Assembly (NCBI GenBank): GCA_963792175.1
Contig: CAWBVG010000039.1
Location: forward strand, 302,079-366,078
Length of the DNA stretch: 64,000 bases
Reading direction: 5' to 3'
From: CAWBVG01 sp963792175
Lineage (GTDB): Bacteria > Acidobacteriota > Vicinamibacteria > Vicinamibacterales > CAVVIG01
Made by a program: the position numbers and the translations under genes. The notes beneath the pieces are model-generated. The model was not told where the DNA came from, did no database searches, and was given only the letters and a program-made list of their open reading frames with translations. Within the stretch, counting starts at the first letter, position 1, and the number at the start of each line of letters is the position of its first letter. Positions 1-7,836 of the stretch are shown here, in pieces.

Positions 1-143
1 GAAGGATCAGGCAGAACAGCGCGGCGCCCCGGACTCGTGAAATCACATGGCCTCCATTGAAGGTGCGTCGAATCGTAGCGCGATAACGTTACGCGTGGAC
101 CAACGGAAAGTAAACCCGCGATGACACGCGAGGCTACGAACGC

Positions 144-184
144 ACCGGCGACATGCGGCGTCCGGGCGGCCGCATGTCGCCGGT
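144..184 (-). terminator. Strong hairpin downstream of TonB receptor
   Basis: A perfect 16-bp inverted repeat (arms 144-159 and 169-184) with a 9-nt G/C-rich loop lies 33 bp beyond the stop of the minus-strand receptor gene. No clear U-tract follows on the minus strand, so it may be a terminator, an mRNA 3'-end stabiliser or a repeat element. The rest of 1-216 shows no convincing gene. Confidence 0.45.
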
Positions 185-216
185 ACGGTTGAACAATCCG
201 AGCATCCGGACGTTCG

Positions 217-2643
217 CTACCGTGGACTGAAGCCGACCGTCAGCGACACCGAAACGCTTCGCCCCGACATCAGGGTCAGGATGTCGCCCGCCGCGGCGGC
301 GTTCGACTTCGCCGAGGCCGCGCTCACCGCGGTGATGGCGTGGCTGTCGGTCAGGTTGTTCACCGCCAACCGGACCCTCGACTGGGACAGTTTCGACGAT
401 CCGCGCACGGTGTAGTTGAAGAAGAGATTGGTGATGTTGAACGGATCGATCGGAATCGCCTGGTGGATGGTCGTGTTGTCGTTGTACATCAGGCCGACGC
501 GCTTGCTGAACAGCCCGACGTTCCAGTTCCCCAGATTGTAGGTGAGGCCGATCGTCTCGGTGTCGCTCGGGGCGTTCTGCACCCAGAGGTTCGAATCGGT
601 GTATTTCGCCGTGCCCTTGGTGGCGTTCAGGTAGACGGCCACGCCGCCGCCGACGAGAATCGTGCTCTCGGCCTCAATCCCCTGGGTGATCGATTCGCCG
701 TTGAGGAAATACAGCGTGTCGCCGGTGACCGCGTCGAAGGTCGACGAGTAGTCGCTCTGGAAGTTGATCCGGTAGAAATCGAGATCGAGCGTGGCGCGGC
801 GCGACTTCCAGACCGATCCGATCTGCACGGTGTCCGCGAGGATCGGCCTCGGCAGCGTTCCGACCTGCGCGTTCTTGACGTCGAAGACGCTCGTCGGCGG
901 AATGTTCTGACCTCTGCCGGCCTGGGCGTACATCGACCAGTACGGCTGCAGGAGGACGTGCGCGTCGATCGATGGCAGCCACGAATGGTACTCGGCCACG
1001 TGATTCACGGACGCCGCCCCGTTGAGGTTGCCGACCGTCTTGCCGTTGTCCGCAAACTGGGTGAAGTTCTGCCGGTAGTACGCGTACTTCATTCCCGCCG
1101 TGACGGTCAGGTTCGGCAGCGCCCGCCATCCGTACTCCGCATACGGCTGCAGGGTCGTCGTGCCGAACATCTCGTGGAAGTTGGGGAGCGGCGCGTCGAT
1201 CCAGGTGCGCGGATCGGATGGCGTCTGATAGCGATCGGTCGACGCGTACTCGGACCACAAGCCGGTCCGGAAGACGCCGCGATTCGACACGTACGTCACC
1301 GGCAGGTTGTTGCCGTATTTGCGGTAGCTGTTCAACTTGTCCGTGGCGCTCGTCGTCGTGATCGTCGTGACGCCGTTGTAGTTCTGCTTGTTGTAGTAGC
1401 GCATCGTGTAGGCCTTGTTGTCGATCGACCAGCCTTTGCCGACGAGCGTTCTGATGCCGACGTATTCGAAGTCGGTCGGGATCGAGTAGAAGTTGAACTT
1501 GTAGTACAGCGGAGACGACGGGTCGTCGGTCATCAGGAAGTCGTCGCCGAACTGCGCGATCTGTGCGCGCGTCGATCCCTTCTGATTCGGCGTGTTGCTC
1601 GACAGGTGCATGATCGAGCTGAACGCGGTCAGCGAGGTGTTGTCAGTCGCCTGATACTGATATTTGGCCGAGAACGCGTCGCGCTTCTGGAAGTTGAAGG
1701 TCTGATAGCCGTCCGACCGCATCTCGTGCACGTCCGCGATCAGGCGCGACCGGCCGTCGCGGCCGAACCGGCCGGTGTTGAAGTCGACGTCCACCAGCCG
1801 CGTGTTGAACGAACCGTACGACACGGTCCCGTTCAGCAATCGCTCCGCATTCAACGATCGCGACAGCAAGCTGACCGACCCGCCGAAAGTCGAGGGGCCG
1901 ATCGACGCGGCCGATCCCGGGCTGCGGTCGAACACGGTCGATCCGATCGTCTGCGCCGGAAAGAACACCCACGAGTGGTGCGTCGGATCGTTGGTGTCGT
2001 TGAAGGGGATCCCGTCGTAGGTCATGCTGTAGTAGCCGTCCTTGAAGCCGCGGAAGAACGTCTTCGTGTCCCCCAGGCCCGGACCGTTCGCGCTCACACT
2101 GAAGGTGCCGGGCGCCATCTGCAGCACCTGGCTGTAGTCGGAGACCGGCGACGTGTAGTTCCGGATGTACTCGTTGCTGATCAGCGACTGCGCCGAGCGC
2201 GCCGTCAGCGACGCTTGCGAGGGGGCCGCCACCGCCGCGGCCGGAAGCGCCGCCGACACGGTCACGGATTCCGTGATGTTGGCGACGTTCAGCCGAATGG
2301 CGAGCTCCTCCGTGTTCCCGCCCGTCAGCTGAACGCCAGTCCGGCGCACGGTGTCGAAGCCAGGGACGAACACTTCGATCGCGTACGAGCCGGGATTGAG
2401 ATTGGCGATCGAAAAATGACCCGCGCCATCGGTCGTGGTGGTGCGCGTCTCGCCGCTGGTCTCGTTTCGGGCCAGCACCGGCGCACCCACAACCGCCTTG
2501 CCGTCCGGATCGAGCACGGCGCCGGCGACGGTGCCAGTCACTGACCGGGTCTGCGCGAACAGGGCAGCGGGCGTCGTCAGGGACGCGGCGATGACGAGCA
2601 GCAGAACAGCACACAGTCGAAGGACGCGGCGGGCACGTGGCAT
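217..2643 (-). CDS. TonB-dependent receptor with carboxypeptidase-regulatory-like N-terminus
   Basis: Predicted outer-membrane active-transport receptor, substrate unknown. I chose the ATG at 2643 because it begins a good signal peptide (RR, then a leucine/alanine-rich core ending near LFAQ) and has a GAGG ribosome-binding site 6 nt upstream; the frame stays open upstream but looks non-coding. The 808-residue product has a CarboxypepD_reg-like domain at about residues 34-115 (GxVxDPxGxxVxGAxV pattern), a plug domain at about 150-260 containing an FFRGFKDGYYSMTYDGIPF stretch, then a beta-barrel to the C-terminus. This architecture is very common in Acidobacteriota. The frame is intact and the gene stands alone on its strand. 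Confidence 0.88.
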   Translation of the reverse strand: MPRARRVLRLCAVLLLVIAASLTTPAALFAQTRSVTGTVAGAVLDPDGKAVVGAPVLARNETSGETRTTTTDGAGHFSIANLNPGSYAIEVFVPGFDTVRRTGVQLTGGNTEELAIRLNVANITESVTVSAALPAAAVAAPSQASLTARSAQSLISNEYIRNYTSPVSDYSQVLQMAPGTFSVSANGPGLGDTKTFFRGFKDGYYSMTYDGIPFNDTNDPTHHSWVFFPAQTIGSTVFDRSPGSAASIGPSTFGGSVSLLSRSLNAERLLNGTVSYGSFNTRLVDVDFNTGRFGRDGRSRLIADVHEMRSDGYQTFNFQKRDAFSAKYQYQATDNTSLTAFSSIMHLSSNTPNQKGSTRAQIAQFGDDFLMTDDPSSPLYYKFNFYSIPTDFEYVGIRTLVGKGWSIDNKAYTMRYYNKQNYNGVTTITTTSATDKLNSYRKYGNNLPVTYVSNRGVFRTGLWSEYASTDRYQTPSDPRTWIDAPLPNFHEMFGTTTLQPYAEYGWRALPNLTVTAGMKYAYYRQNFTQFADNGKTVGNLNGAASVNHVAEYHSWLPSIDAHVLLQPYWSMYAQAGRGQNIPPTSVFDVKNAQVGTLPRPILADTVQIGSVWKSRRATLDLDFYRINFQSDYSSTFDAVTGDTLYFLNGESITQGIEAESTILVGGGVAVYLNATKGTAKYTDSNLWVQNAPSDTETIGLTYNLGNWNVGLFSKRVGLMYNDNTTIHQAIPIDPFNITNLFFNYTVRGSSKLSQSRVRLAVNNLTDSHAITAVSAASAKSNAAAAGDILTLMSGRSVSVSLTVGFSPR

Positions 2644-2743
2644 GTTGAACCTCGCAAAAGAGGAAATCGGCGGATGCGAGGGTCGACGGTACGAGGCCGC
2701 CGTGGAAATCGTGTATCGATTCTGTGAAATCGATGTAACGAGA

Positions 2744-3677
2744 CTAACGCCTGGGAAACTGATCCGGGTTGTTGGTGAAGAGCGCGTCGATCCCGAGTTC
2801 ATAAAGAAAGTGTTGCATCTCGTCGCGCACGGTCGGGAACGCCATCTTGTCGTCGTCTTTCTTGAACGTCCACGACGTCACCGTCATGCCGAGCGCGTGC
2901 GAGGCCTTCACCATCTCGGGATGACGAGCGATGACGTACCTTCTCCGGCGCCATCCCGTTCGAAAACTTCGACAGCTCCTTGAGCCGCGCGTCGGAGACG
3001 TCTTCGTCTCTCGACGTCAGGAAGACGCGGGGGATGGCCGGCAGATCGGTTGCGACACGGCGAATGGTCGCTTCGTCGAACGACTGGATGATGACCGGCA
3101 TGGTCTTCATCGAGGCCGGGGTGTCGAGTCCGAGCTTCTTGACGACCGACACGAAGATCTTCTCCATGTCGACACCGCGCGCGGTGTAGAGCGGCGGCGA
3201 CTTGAGCTCCGGGTAGATTCCGCCGTGTCCGCGCACCAGCGCGATCATCTCCTCGAAGGTGAGGATCTTCTCGCCGGCGAACTTCGGGTTGAACCACTTG
3301 CCGGCGTCGAGACGCTTGATCTCGGCGAGCGTGAAATCGTTGGCGAGCCAGTGCTTGCCCGGGCGCCGCGTCGACTCGGTCGCGGCAGTCGCCGCGGACG
3401 CGCGATCGGGAAAGACCTCGGCGACGTTCGTCGTGCGCTCGAGGGTGTCGTCGTGCAGGCAGATGAGGATGTTGTCCTTCGTGACGGCGAGGTCGGGCTC
3501 GATGAAATCGGCCTTCTGCTCGATTGCCAGCTTGTAGGCGGCGGCGGTGTGCTCTGGTGCATACCCTGACGCGCCGCGGTGGGCGATGAGTTGCTTCGGG
3601 GCGTCGGCCGCGCGCGGGGCGACTGCGAGCGCGAGGACGGTCAGGGCGATCCAGATGGCAAACGGCAGCATCCGCAT
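2744..3677 (-). CDS. Glycerophosphodiester phosphodiesterase, secreted (one frameshift)
   Basis: GDPD-family hydrolase releasing sn-glycerol 3-phosphate from glycerophosphodiesters, probably periplasmic. The start at 3677 gives a signal peptide (MRMLPFAIWIALTVLALAV). Catalytic signatures follow: HRGASG, a PEHT in place of the usual PENT, an E-x-D pair in IEPDLAVTKD, and the LHDDTLERTT motif. A single-base shift near 2937 breaks the frame: after GMAPEK the next frame resumes with a GDPD-like tail (YVIARHPEMVKASHALG ... GIDALFTNNPDQFPRR) ending at 2744. Without correcting this, and the shift in arsC, the gene appears as an artefactual ArsC-GDPD fusion. It lies 8 bp after arsC, so it may be co-transcribed with the arsenic genes; a role there is unproven. 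Confidence 0.85.
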
Positions 3678-3685
3678 GGCGGCGA

Positions 3686-4094
3686 TTATAGCGTTGCGCC
3701 GACGCCCTCGCGGGTCACAAGCGTGTGAACCCGCTGGCGGATATCGTCGCGGATGGCCCGCACGCGCTCGAGCGGCTGACCGGCCGGATCGTCGAGCGGC
3801 CAGTCGTCCCGCTGCAGCCCTGGCACGTACGGGCACTCGTCGCCGCAGCCCATCGTGACGAGCAGAGAAGCCTGCTCGGCCACCGTTGGCGTCAGCCGCT
3901 GCGGTGTTGCCGCCGGAGACGTCGATCCCGGCTTCTCTCATCGCCTCCACGACCACAGGGTTCACGCGGTCGGCGGGCTGCGTGCCCGCCGAGACCGCGC
4001 GCGCTTTCGACGGATCGGCGAAGGCGTTGAAGAACGCCGCCGCCATCTGCGATCGCCCGGCGTTGTGCACGCAGGCGAAGACGACCGTGATCAC
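3686..4094 (-). CDS. arsC: Arsenate reductase, thioredoxin-coupled type (one frameshift)
   Basis: Reduces arsenate to arsenite using a low-molecular-weight phosphatase fold. The GTG start at 4094 overlaps the arsM stop in a GTGA junction, indicating translational coupling. The P-loop is CVHNAGRSQ (C8, R14; CX5R). The C-terminal part carries the resolving-cysteine loop MGCGDECPYVPG and then DDWPLDDPAGQP, characteristic of this family. These halves lie in different frames because of a one-base shift near 3895; together they give about 135 residues, the normal length. The shift is probably a sequence error. Arsenite made here is the substrate of ArsM encoded just upstream. Confidence 0.85.
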
Positions 4095-4889
4095 GGCTTG
4101 CAGCAGTCGGTGCCGCAGCAGGGTTGCGGCGCTGGCTTGGTGGCGCGCACGAACGCGCTGGCGAACCGCCCGTCGGCGATGTCATAGACGCGCCAGCGCT
4201 CCAGATCGACGCCGCTGAATCCGGCGCGCGTCAACTTGCCGCGGTACTCTTCCTCCTCGAGCGCGCCGGCGATGCACCCGATCCACGCTTCGGCGTCGCG
4301 ACGGATGTCGTCCGGCACCTCGCCGCGCACCACGACGTCGGACACGGCGAATCGCCCGCCCGGCTTCAAGACGCGGAAGGCTTCGGCGATCACGCGATCC
4401 TTGTCGGGCGAGAGATTGATCACGCAGTTGGAGATGATGACGTCCACCGAGCAGTCGGGCAGCGGGATCTGTTCGATCTCGCCTTTGAGGAACTCGACGT
4501 TGCCGACGCCGGCCTTGCGCTGGTTCTCGCGCGCGAGCGCGAGCATGTCGTCGGTCATGTCGAGCCCGTAGACCTTGCCGGTCGGACCGACGCGTCGCGC
4601 CGACAGCAGGACGTCGATGCCGCCGCCCGATCCGAGATCGAGCACGGTTTCGCCTGCCTTGAGCTCGATCAGCGCCGTCGGGTTGCCGCAGCCGAGCGAG
4701 GCAGCGACCGCGGCGTCGGGCAGCGTGCCGCGCTCGCTGTCGCTGTACAGGTTCTCCGTGATCTCTTCGGCCCCGCAGCAGCTCGTTCCCGAGCAGCAGC
4801 TGGCATCCTTCGCGCCCGATGCCGCGAGCCGCGCCGCCGCGCCGTATTTCTCCTGAATCTGCTCCTTCAAGCCGGTCGTCGGTGTCCAT
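4091..4889 (-). CDS. arsM: Arsenite S-adenosylmethionine methyltransferase
   Basis: Methylates As(III) using SAM. Motif I is LDLGSGGGIDVLLSA. The three cysteines typical of ArsM are present in SLGCGNP, SNCVINLSPDKDR and GCIAGALEEEEY; extra pairs occur near the N-terminus (CCSGTSCC) and C-terminus (PCCGTDCCKP). The ATG at 4889 has an excellent AAAGGAGG ribosome-binding site 7 nt upstream, but an extra base near 4868 breaks the frame after MDTDDRL, before KEQIQEKYG. The uninterrupted frame from a TTG at 4870 lacks such a site, so I prefer ATG 4889 with one frameshift. It is the first gene of arsM-arsC-GDPD and is divergent from arsR. Confidence 0.92.
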
Positions 4890-4904
4890 GATCGTGCCTC
4901 CTTT

Positions 4905-4958
4905 AAATTCGCCTAGACGAATATATGGAGGTCATGCTATATTTGTCAAGGCGAATAT
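4905..4958. promoter_or_regulatory. Divergent arsM/arsR promoter with putative ArsR operators
   Basis: The 69-bp gap between arsM and arsR holds two AT-rich imperfect inverted repeats: ATTCGCCTAGACGAAT (4907-4922) and ATATTTGTCAAGGCGAATAT (4939-4958). They share the half-site GCGAAT or ACGAAT followed by ATAT. The second runs right up to the arsR ATG, so bound protein would cover its ribosome-binding site (AAGGCG). This fits autorepression by ArsR, released by arsenite. The regulatory role is inferred from position and symmetry. Confidence 0.6.
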
Positions 4959-5357
4959 ATGAGCACCCGGCTGACCCACATCGAAGCGCTGTTCAAGGCT
5001 CTCGCGGATGCCACGCGGCTGCGCATCCTCGCGCTGCTCGTCGGCGGCGAGATTTGCGTCTGCGAGATGCACGACGCGCTGAAGCTTCCGCAGCCGACGG
5101 TCTCGCGCCACCTTGCGTACCTCCGGCGCGCGGGCTTGGTCGAGACCCGGCGGGAAGGATTATGGATCCACTATCGGCTGGCGTCGCTCGACGACACGGT
5201 CCTGCGCACGTTGACCGACATCGTGAAGCACGCGCTCACGCACGTCGACACCATCGCCAAGGACGGCGAGCGGCTCCGTAAGGCGACCGGCTGCTGTCTC
5301 AAGGCGGTCGAGGCGCCGCGCAGCCTGGCTTGCTGCGGCGAAGAGGCGCCGGCATGA
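4959..5357 (+). CDS. arsR: ArsR-family arsenite-responsive repressor
   Basis: A 132-residue winged-helix repressor. Residues about 6-75 form the HTH_5 domain (FKALADATRLRILALL ... PQPTVSRHLAYLRRAGLV). The metal-sensing box EICVCEMHDAL carries the paired cysteines of the classical ArsR As(III) site. Additional cysteines occur in the C-terminal tail (TGCCLKA, LACCGEE), which may broaden metal binding. It is divergent from arsM with palindromes in the intergenic region, and its TGA overlaps the next gene's ATG (ATGA), so the two are probably translationally coupled. Expected to bind DNA without arsenite and to release it on binding. Confidence 0.93.
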   Translation: MSTRLTHIEALFKALADATRLRILALLVGGEICVCEMHDALKLPQPTVSRHLAYLRRAGLVETRREGLWIHYRLASLDDTVLRTLTDIVKHALTHVDTIAKDGERLRKATGCCLKAVEAPRSLACCGEEAPA

Positions 5358-5845
5358 GCGGCGTCAACGTCGAACCGGCGGCTCCGCACGATCTGGCCGC
5401 GATGGAGGCGCTGCTGACGGCCAATCAGCTGCCGACGGCCGGACTGAGGGAGTCCCTCGGAACCGCGCTCGTCGCCCGGGTCGGCAGCCGCACGATCGGG
5501 TCCGTCGCTCTCGAAGTCTATCCGTCAGGCGTGTTGCTGCGATCGGTGGCGGTGGACAGCGCGTGGCGCGGCCGCGGTATCGGCCATCAACTGACGAGCG
5601 CGGGGCTCGACCTGGCGCGAAGCCTCGGCGCCGAGGCCGCCTACCTGCTGACGACGACCGCGGGCGAGTTCTTTCCGCGCTTTGGCTTCTCCCGCGTCGA
5701 GCGCGCGGATGTACCCGACGATGTCAAAGAGTCGATCGAGTTCCGGTCCGCGTGCCCGTCGAGCGCGCTCGTGATGCGCGCGGCGCTCACTGGACATGAA
5801 CACGCGGTATCCTTGCCCGGACACACGTTCGGGGAGGGCCGTTGA
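5354..5845 (+). CDS. arsN2: GNAT acetyltransferase, ArsN2-like
   Basis: A 163-residue GNAT-fold acetyltransferase beginning at the ATGA overlap with arsR. The acetyl-CoA motif A is visible as VAVDSAWRGRGIGHQL, followed by LGAEAAYLLTTTAGEFFPRFGF, a pattern typical of proteins annotated ArsN2 in arsenic operons. Its substrate is not established; the related ArsN1 acetylates arsinothricin. The C-terminal ~20 residues (GHEHAVSLPGHTFGEGR) look less conserved. The symbol rests on sequence pattern plus location. Confidence 0.75.
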   Translation: MSGVNVEPAAPHDLAAMEALLTANQLPTAGLRESLGTALVARVGSRTIGSVALEVYPSGVLLRSVAVDSAWRGRGIGHQLTSAGLDLARSLGAEAAYLLTTTAGEFFPRFGFSRVERADVPDDVKESIEFRSACPSSALVMRAALTGHEHAVSLPGHTFGEGR

Positions 5846-5875
5846 TAGACGCAGGAAGTCTTTCGCACACGGTCG

Positions 5876-6523
5876 ATGCGGTGCAATGCGGCGCTGTTTG
5901 ACCGGCGACCGCTCGCCGTCTCCGAACGCAAGCAGGTCGCGCGATGGATCGCGTCGCGGCAGGGTTTGCCCGGCGCCTACGCCGAGACGTTTGCCGGCTT
6001 TGCTGCCGAACGCAACAAGGGCATTGTCGTCTTCACGGGCGAGCGCATCACGTCCGCATCGGCGCGGCACATCGTCGGCGAGGAGGCCTGTCGTGCACTG
6101 CGGTCGCTCGGCGTGCGCGACCGTGTGGTCTCCGCAGCGCTCGATCGAGCCTGCGACGGGCTGATGCGCTGTCTCGAGCGGGCCGCACTCGATCCGCGCA
6201 GGACGAACCCGGGGCTGTTCTGCTGCGGGAAGTGCAGCGTGGGGTTGTGGCGAAATCTTCTCTCGGGCAGCCTGAATAGACGGGAAGAGCGGCTCCGCCG
6301 AGGCGCGGGGCATCTGCACTCCACGCGCGACGGCAACGGCCAGTGGCGCCGGTTCCCGTTCTGGTACACCGTCCTGGCGCTCAGCGAGATGGATGCCCCT
6401 GAGGCATTACGCGAACTGAGGTATGCGGCGCCCGTACTCGAGCGCGCCGCTGGCAGCACGGCCCACGGCATCTACGCCCGACGCCGCCGCGAACTCGCCG
6501 TCAGAGCGCTCGGACAGATTTAG
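5876..6523 (+). CDS. Uncharacterised protein with CCGKCSVGLWRNL motif
   Basis: A 215-residue protein that I do not recognise as a named family. It is rich in arginine and helix-forming segments. It contains a cysteine cluster (GLFCCGKCSVGLWRNLLSG, about residues 113-131) followed by RREERLRRGAGHL and a GQWRRFPFWYTVLALSEM segment, which looks like a conserved helical repeat protein. No signal peptide or transmembrane helix is evident. It starts 30 bp after the acetyltransferase on the same strand, so it may belong to the arsenic operon, and CxxC could bind a metal. It overlaps the convergent lipoprotein gene by about 23 bp. Confidence 0.65.
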   Translation: MRCNAALFDRRPLAVSERKQVARWIASRQGLPGAYAETFAGFAAERNKGIVVFTGERITSASARHIVGEEACRALRSLGVRDRVVSAALDRACDGLMRCLERAALDPRRTNPGLFCCGKCSVGLWRNLLSGSLNRREERLRRGAGHLHSTRDGNGQWRRFPFWYTVLALSEMDAPEALRELRYAAPVLERAAGSTAHGIYARRRRELAVRALGQI

Positions 6524-7215
6524 CGCTTCTCTCGGCCTGGTTATTCAACGCGGCTCGGACAACATCACCAGCGTCAGGGGCGACTGCGTCGGGCACGTTC
6601 ACGACCCGTTCGACCGGTCGATACCCGGACTTCGTGGCCCGCAGGCGATACTGCCCGCTGAGTACGGGAGCGAAGCGGAAGGTCCCCTCCGAAGGTCCAC
6701 CGTTCTGCCCTGTGGTCGCGATCCGGTTGCCGCTGCGATCGTCCGAGAGCGTCAATTCGACATTGGTCATGGCCGTGTTCGACACATCCCTGACCGCGCC
6801 ACTCAGGTCGTAGGCCATCTGCGGGACCGCGCCATCGTCGCCAACCACCACGAGAACGGAGGCCGTGACGGTCTCATCACCAGCACGCAGGGTCGCGGTG
6901 ATGGTGGCGCTGCCGGGTTCTTCCATCGACGTCACATGGCCACGGACGACCCCGGCGGTCGCTGGCGTTGGACGTGGTCCACACCACTGCATCGGTCACG
7001 TCGACGCCCTCGCGGGCATCGACAGGCGATGCGGCGACTTGCTCGAGCGCGCGGCAATTGAGCGCGTCGTCCCGGCCTTCGCAGGACACGTTGAGCACGG
7101 GAAGCGATGTCGTCTTTGCCGACGACAGCGGGTGCACGTTACACGCGGCCATGACGATGGTCACAACCAGCGGCAAGGCACGGCGCGATCTGAACAGCAA
7201 GCGGAAGTACTCCAT
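6501..7215 (-). CDS. Ig-like/carboxypeptidase-regulatory lipoprotein (one frameshift)
   Basis: Predicted lipoprotein: the N-terminus MEYFRLLFRSRRALPLVV continues to a lipobox-like VMAACN. The middle resembles a bacterial Ig-like fold (AVVWTTSNA ... GSATITATLRAGDETVTASV), and the C-terminal half resembles a CarboxypepD_reg-like domain (DLSGAVRDVSNTAMTNVELTLSDDRSG, then YRLRATKSGYRPVERVV). A one-base shift near 6975 splits these halves; TSNA continues as ATAGVVRGHV in the other frame. Function unknown; such proteins are usually surface-exposed adhesion or binding modules. The gene end overlaps the convergent upstream gene. Confidence 0.65.
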
Positions 7216-7480
7216 CGATTCGCATCATCCCGGCCGCGTGCGACCATGCGGAGGCGTTCGCGTCACATGTGCGCAAACAAATGGCGGCGCCGCACCCAAC
7301 GTCAATGCGCAGTGTTGTTACTGTTGAGGCCTGACGTTCTTTTGACTGCTTGAAGTCGGTGCCGAATCCTGGAAATCGGTACGTCCAAGCCGGCTGGAGC
7401 CTTCGGCGTGCAAGAAAAGAGCCCGCCCTCAAGGCGAAACCGTGTTGAATCGCGGTCGGTGCAGCGAGCCGCGCGTCTGG
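7216..7480. other. Intergenic stretch, no gene seen
   Basis: No frame here has codon use or motifs I would defend. It presumably holds the promoter of the minus-strand lipoprotein gene and the 3' end of the small gene at 7481-7717. No repeat or hairpin stands out. Confidence 0.4.
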
Positions 7481-7717
7481 CTAGTAAAGGGATCGCAAAG
7501 GTCTGGCAACGGCCGCCGACGGCGCCAGCGTCCAGCCGTCGTGCAGCAGGCGCTCTTCGATGTCGCGTTGATGCTGGATGGCGCTGTAGGCTTCGCGGAA
7601 GAACGTCGTGTGGGTTTCTTCGCGAGCGGTGACGAGGACCAGGACACCTGCGTCGGTGTGCGCCCGGCGGACCACCATCCGCTCGTCGCCGCGGGTAAAC
7701 GACCTGTACCACCCCAC
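7481..7717 (-). CDS. Small hypothetical protein (78 aa)
   Basis: A short frame starting at GTG encodes GWYRSFTRGDERMVVRRA, then a beta-rich core (GVLVLVTAREE) and IEERLLHDGWTLA. The pattern of an early charged RGDER segment and a late DGWTL resembles small conserved proteins of unknown function, but I cannot name a family. No signal peptide. It lies between the lipoprotein gene and the large receptor on the same strand. Confidence is limited by size. Confidence 0.4.
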   Translation of the reverse strand: MGWYRSFTRGDERMVVRRAHTDAGVLVLVTAREETHTTFFREAYSAIQHQRDIEERLLHDGWTLAPSAAVARPLRSLY

Positions 7718-7775
7718 GCTGGAGACTATCGGGCCATCGCCCGAAGGTCGTGACGACGGCGGTGTAAATTCTGCG

Positions 7776-7810
7776 CAAAAAACAAACGGCCGGGCAAGTC
7801 GCCCGGCCGT
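7776..7810 (-). terminator. Rho-independent terminator of the Oar-like receptor gene
   Basis: On the minus strand a perfect 10-bp G/C stem (arms 7801-7810 and 7786-7795, 5-nt loop) is followed by a T-rich run (TTTGTTTTTT). It sits 27 bp after the stop of the receptor gene ending at 7837. This is a textbook intrinsic terminator. Confidence 0.85.
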
Positions 7811-7836
7811 CTGTCACCGCGAGATCGCTCTTCTCG

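Noticed and set aside
340..2544. Very long plus-strand open frame opposite the first TonB receptor
   Set aside because: Arg/Val/Asp-rich shadow translation caused by high GC; the minus strand carries signal peptide, plug and barrel motifs.
2799..4094. Apparent ArsC-GDPD fusion protein
   Set aside because: The open frame joins the ArsC N-terminus to GDPD only because of a one-base shift near 3895. The proper ArsC C-terminus and stop (3686) and a GDPD signal peptide (3677) are both present.
4091..4870. TTG start for arsM at 4870
   Set aside because: An ATG at 4889 has an ideal ribosome-binding site and a typical ArsM N-terminus, so the TTG frame reflects an extra base.
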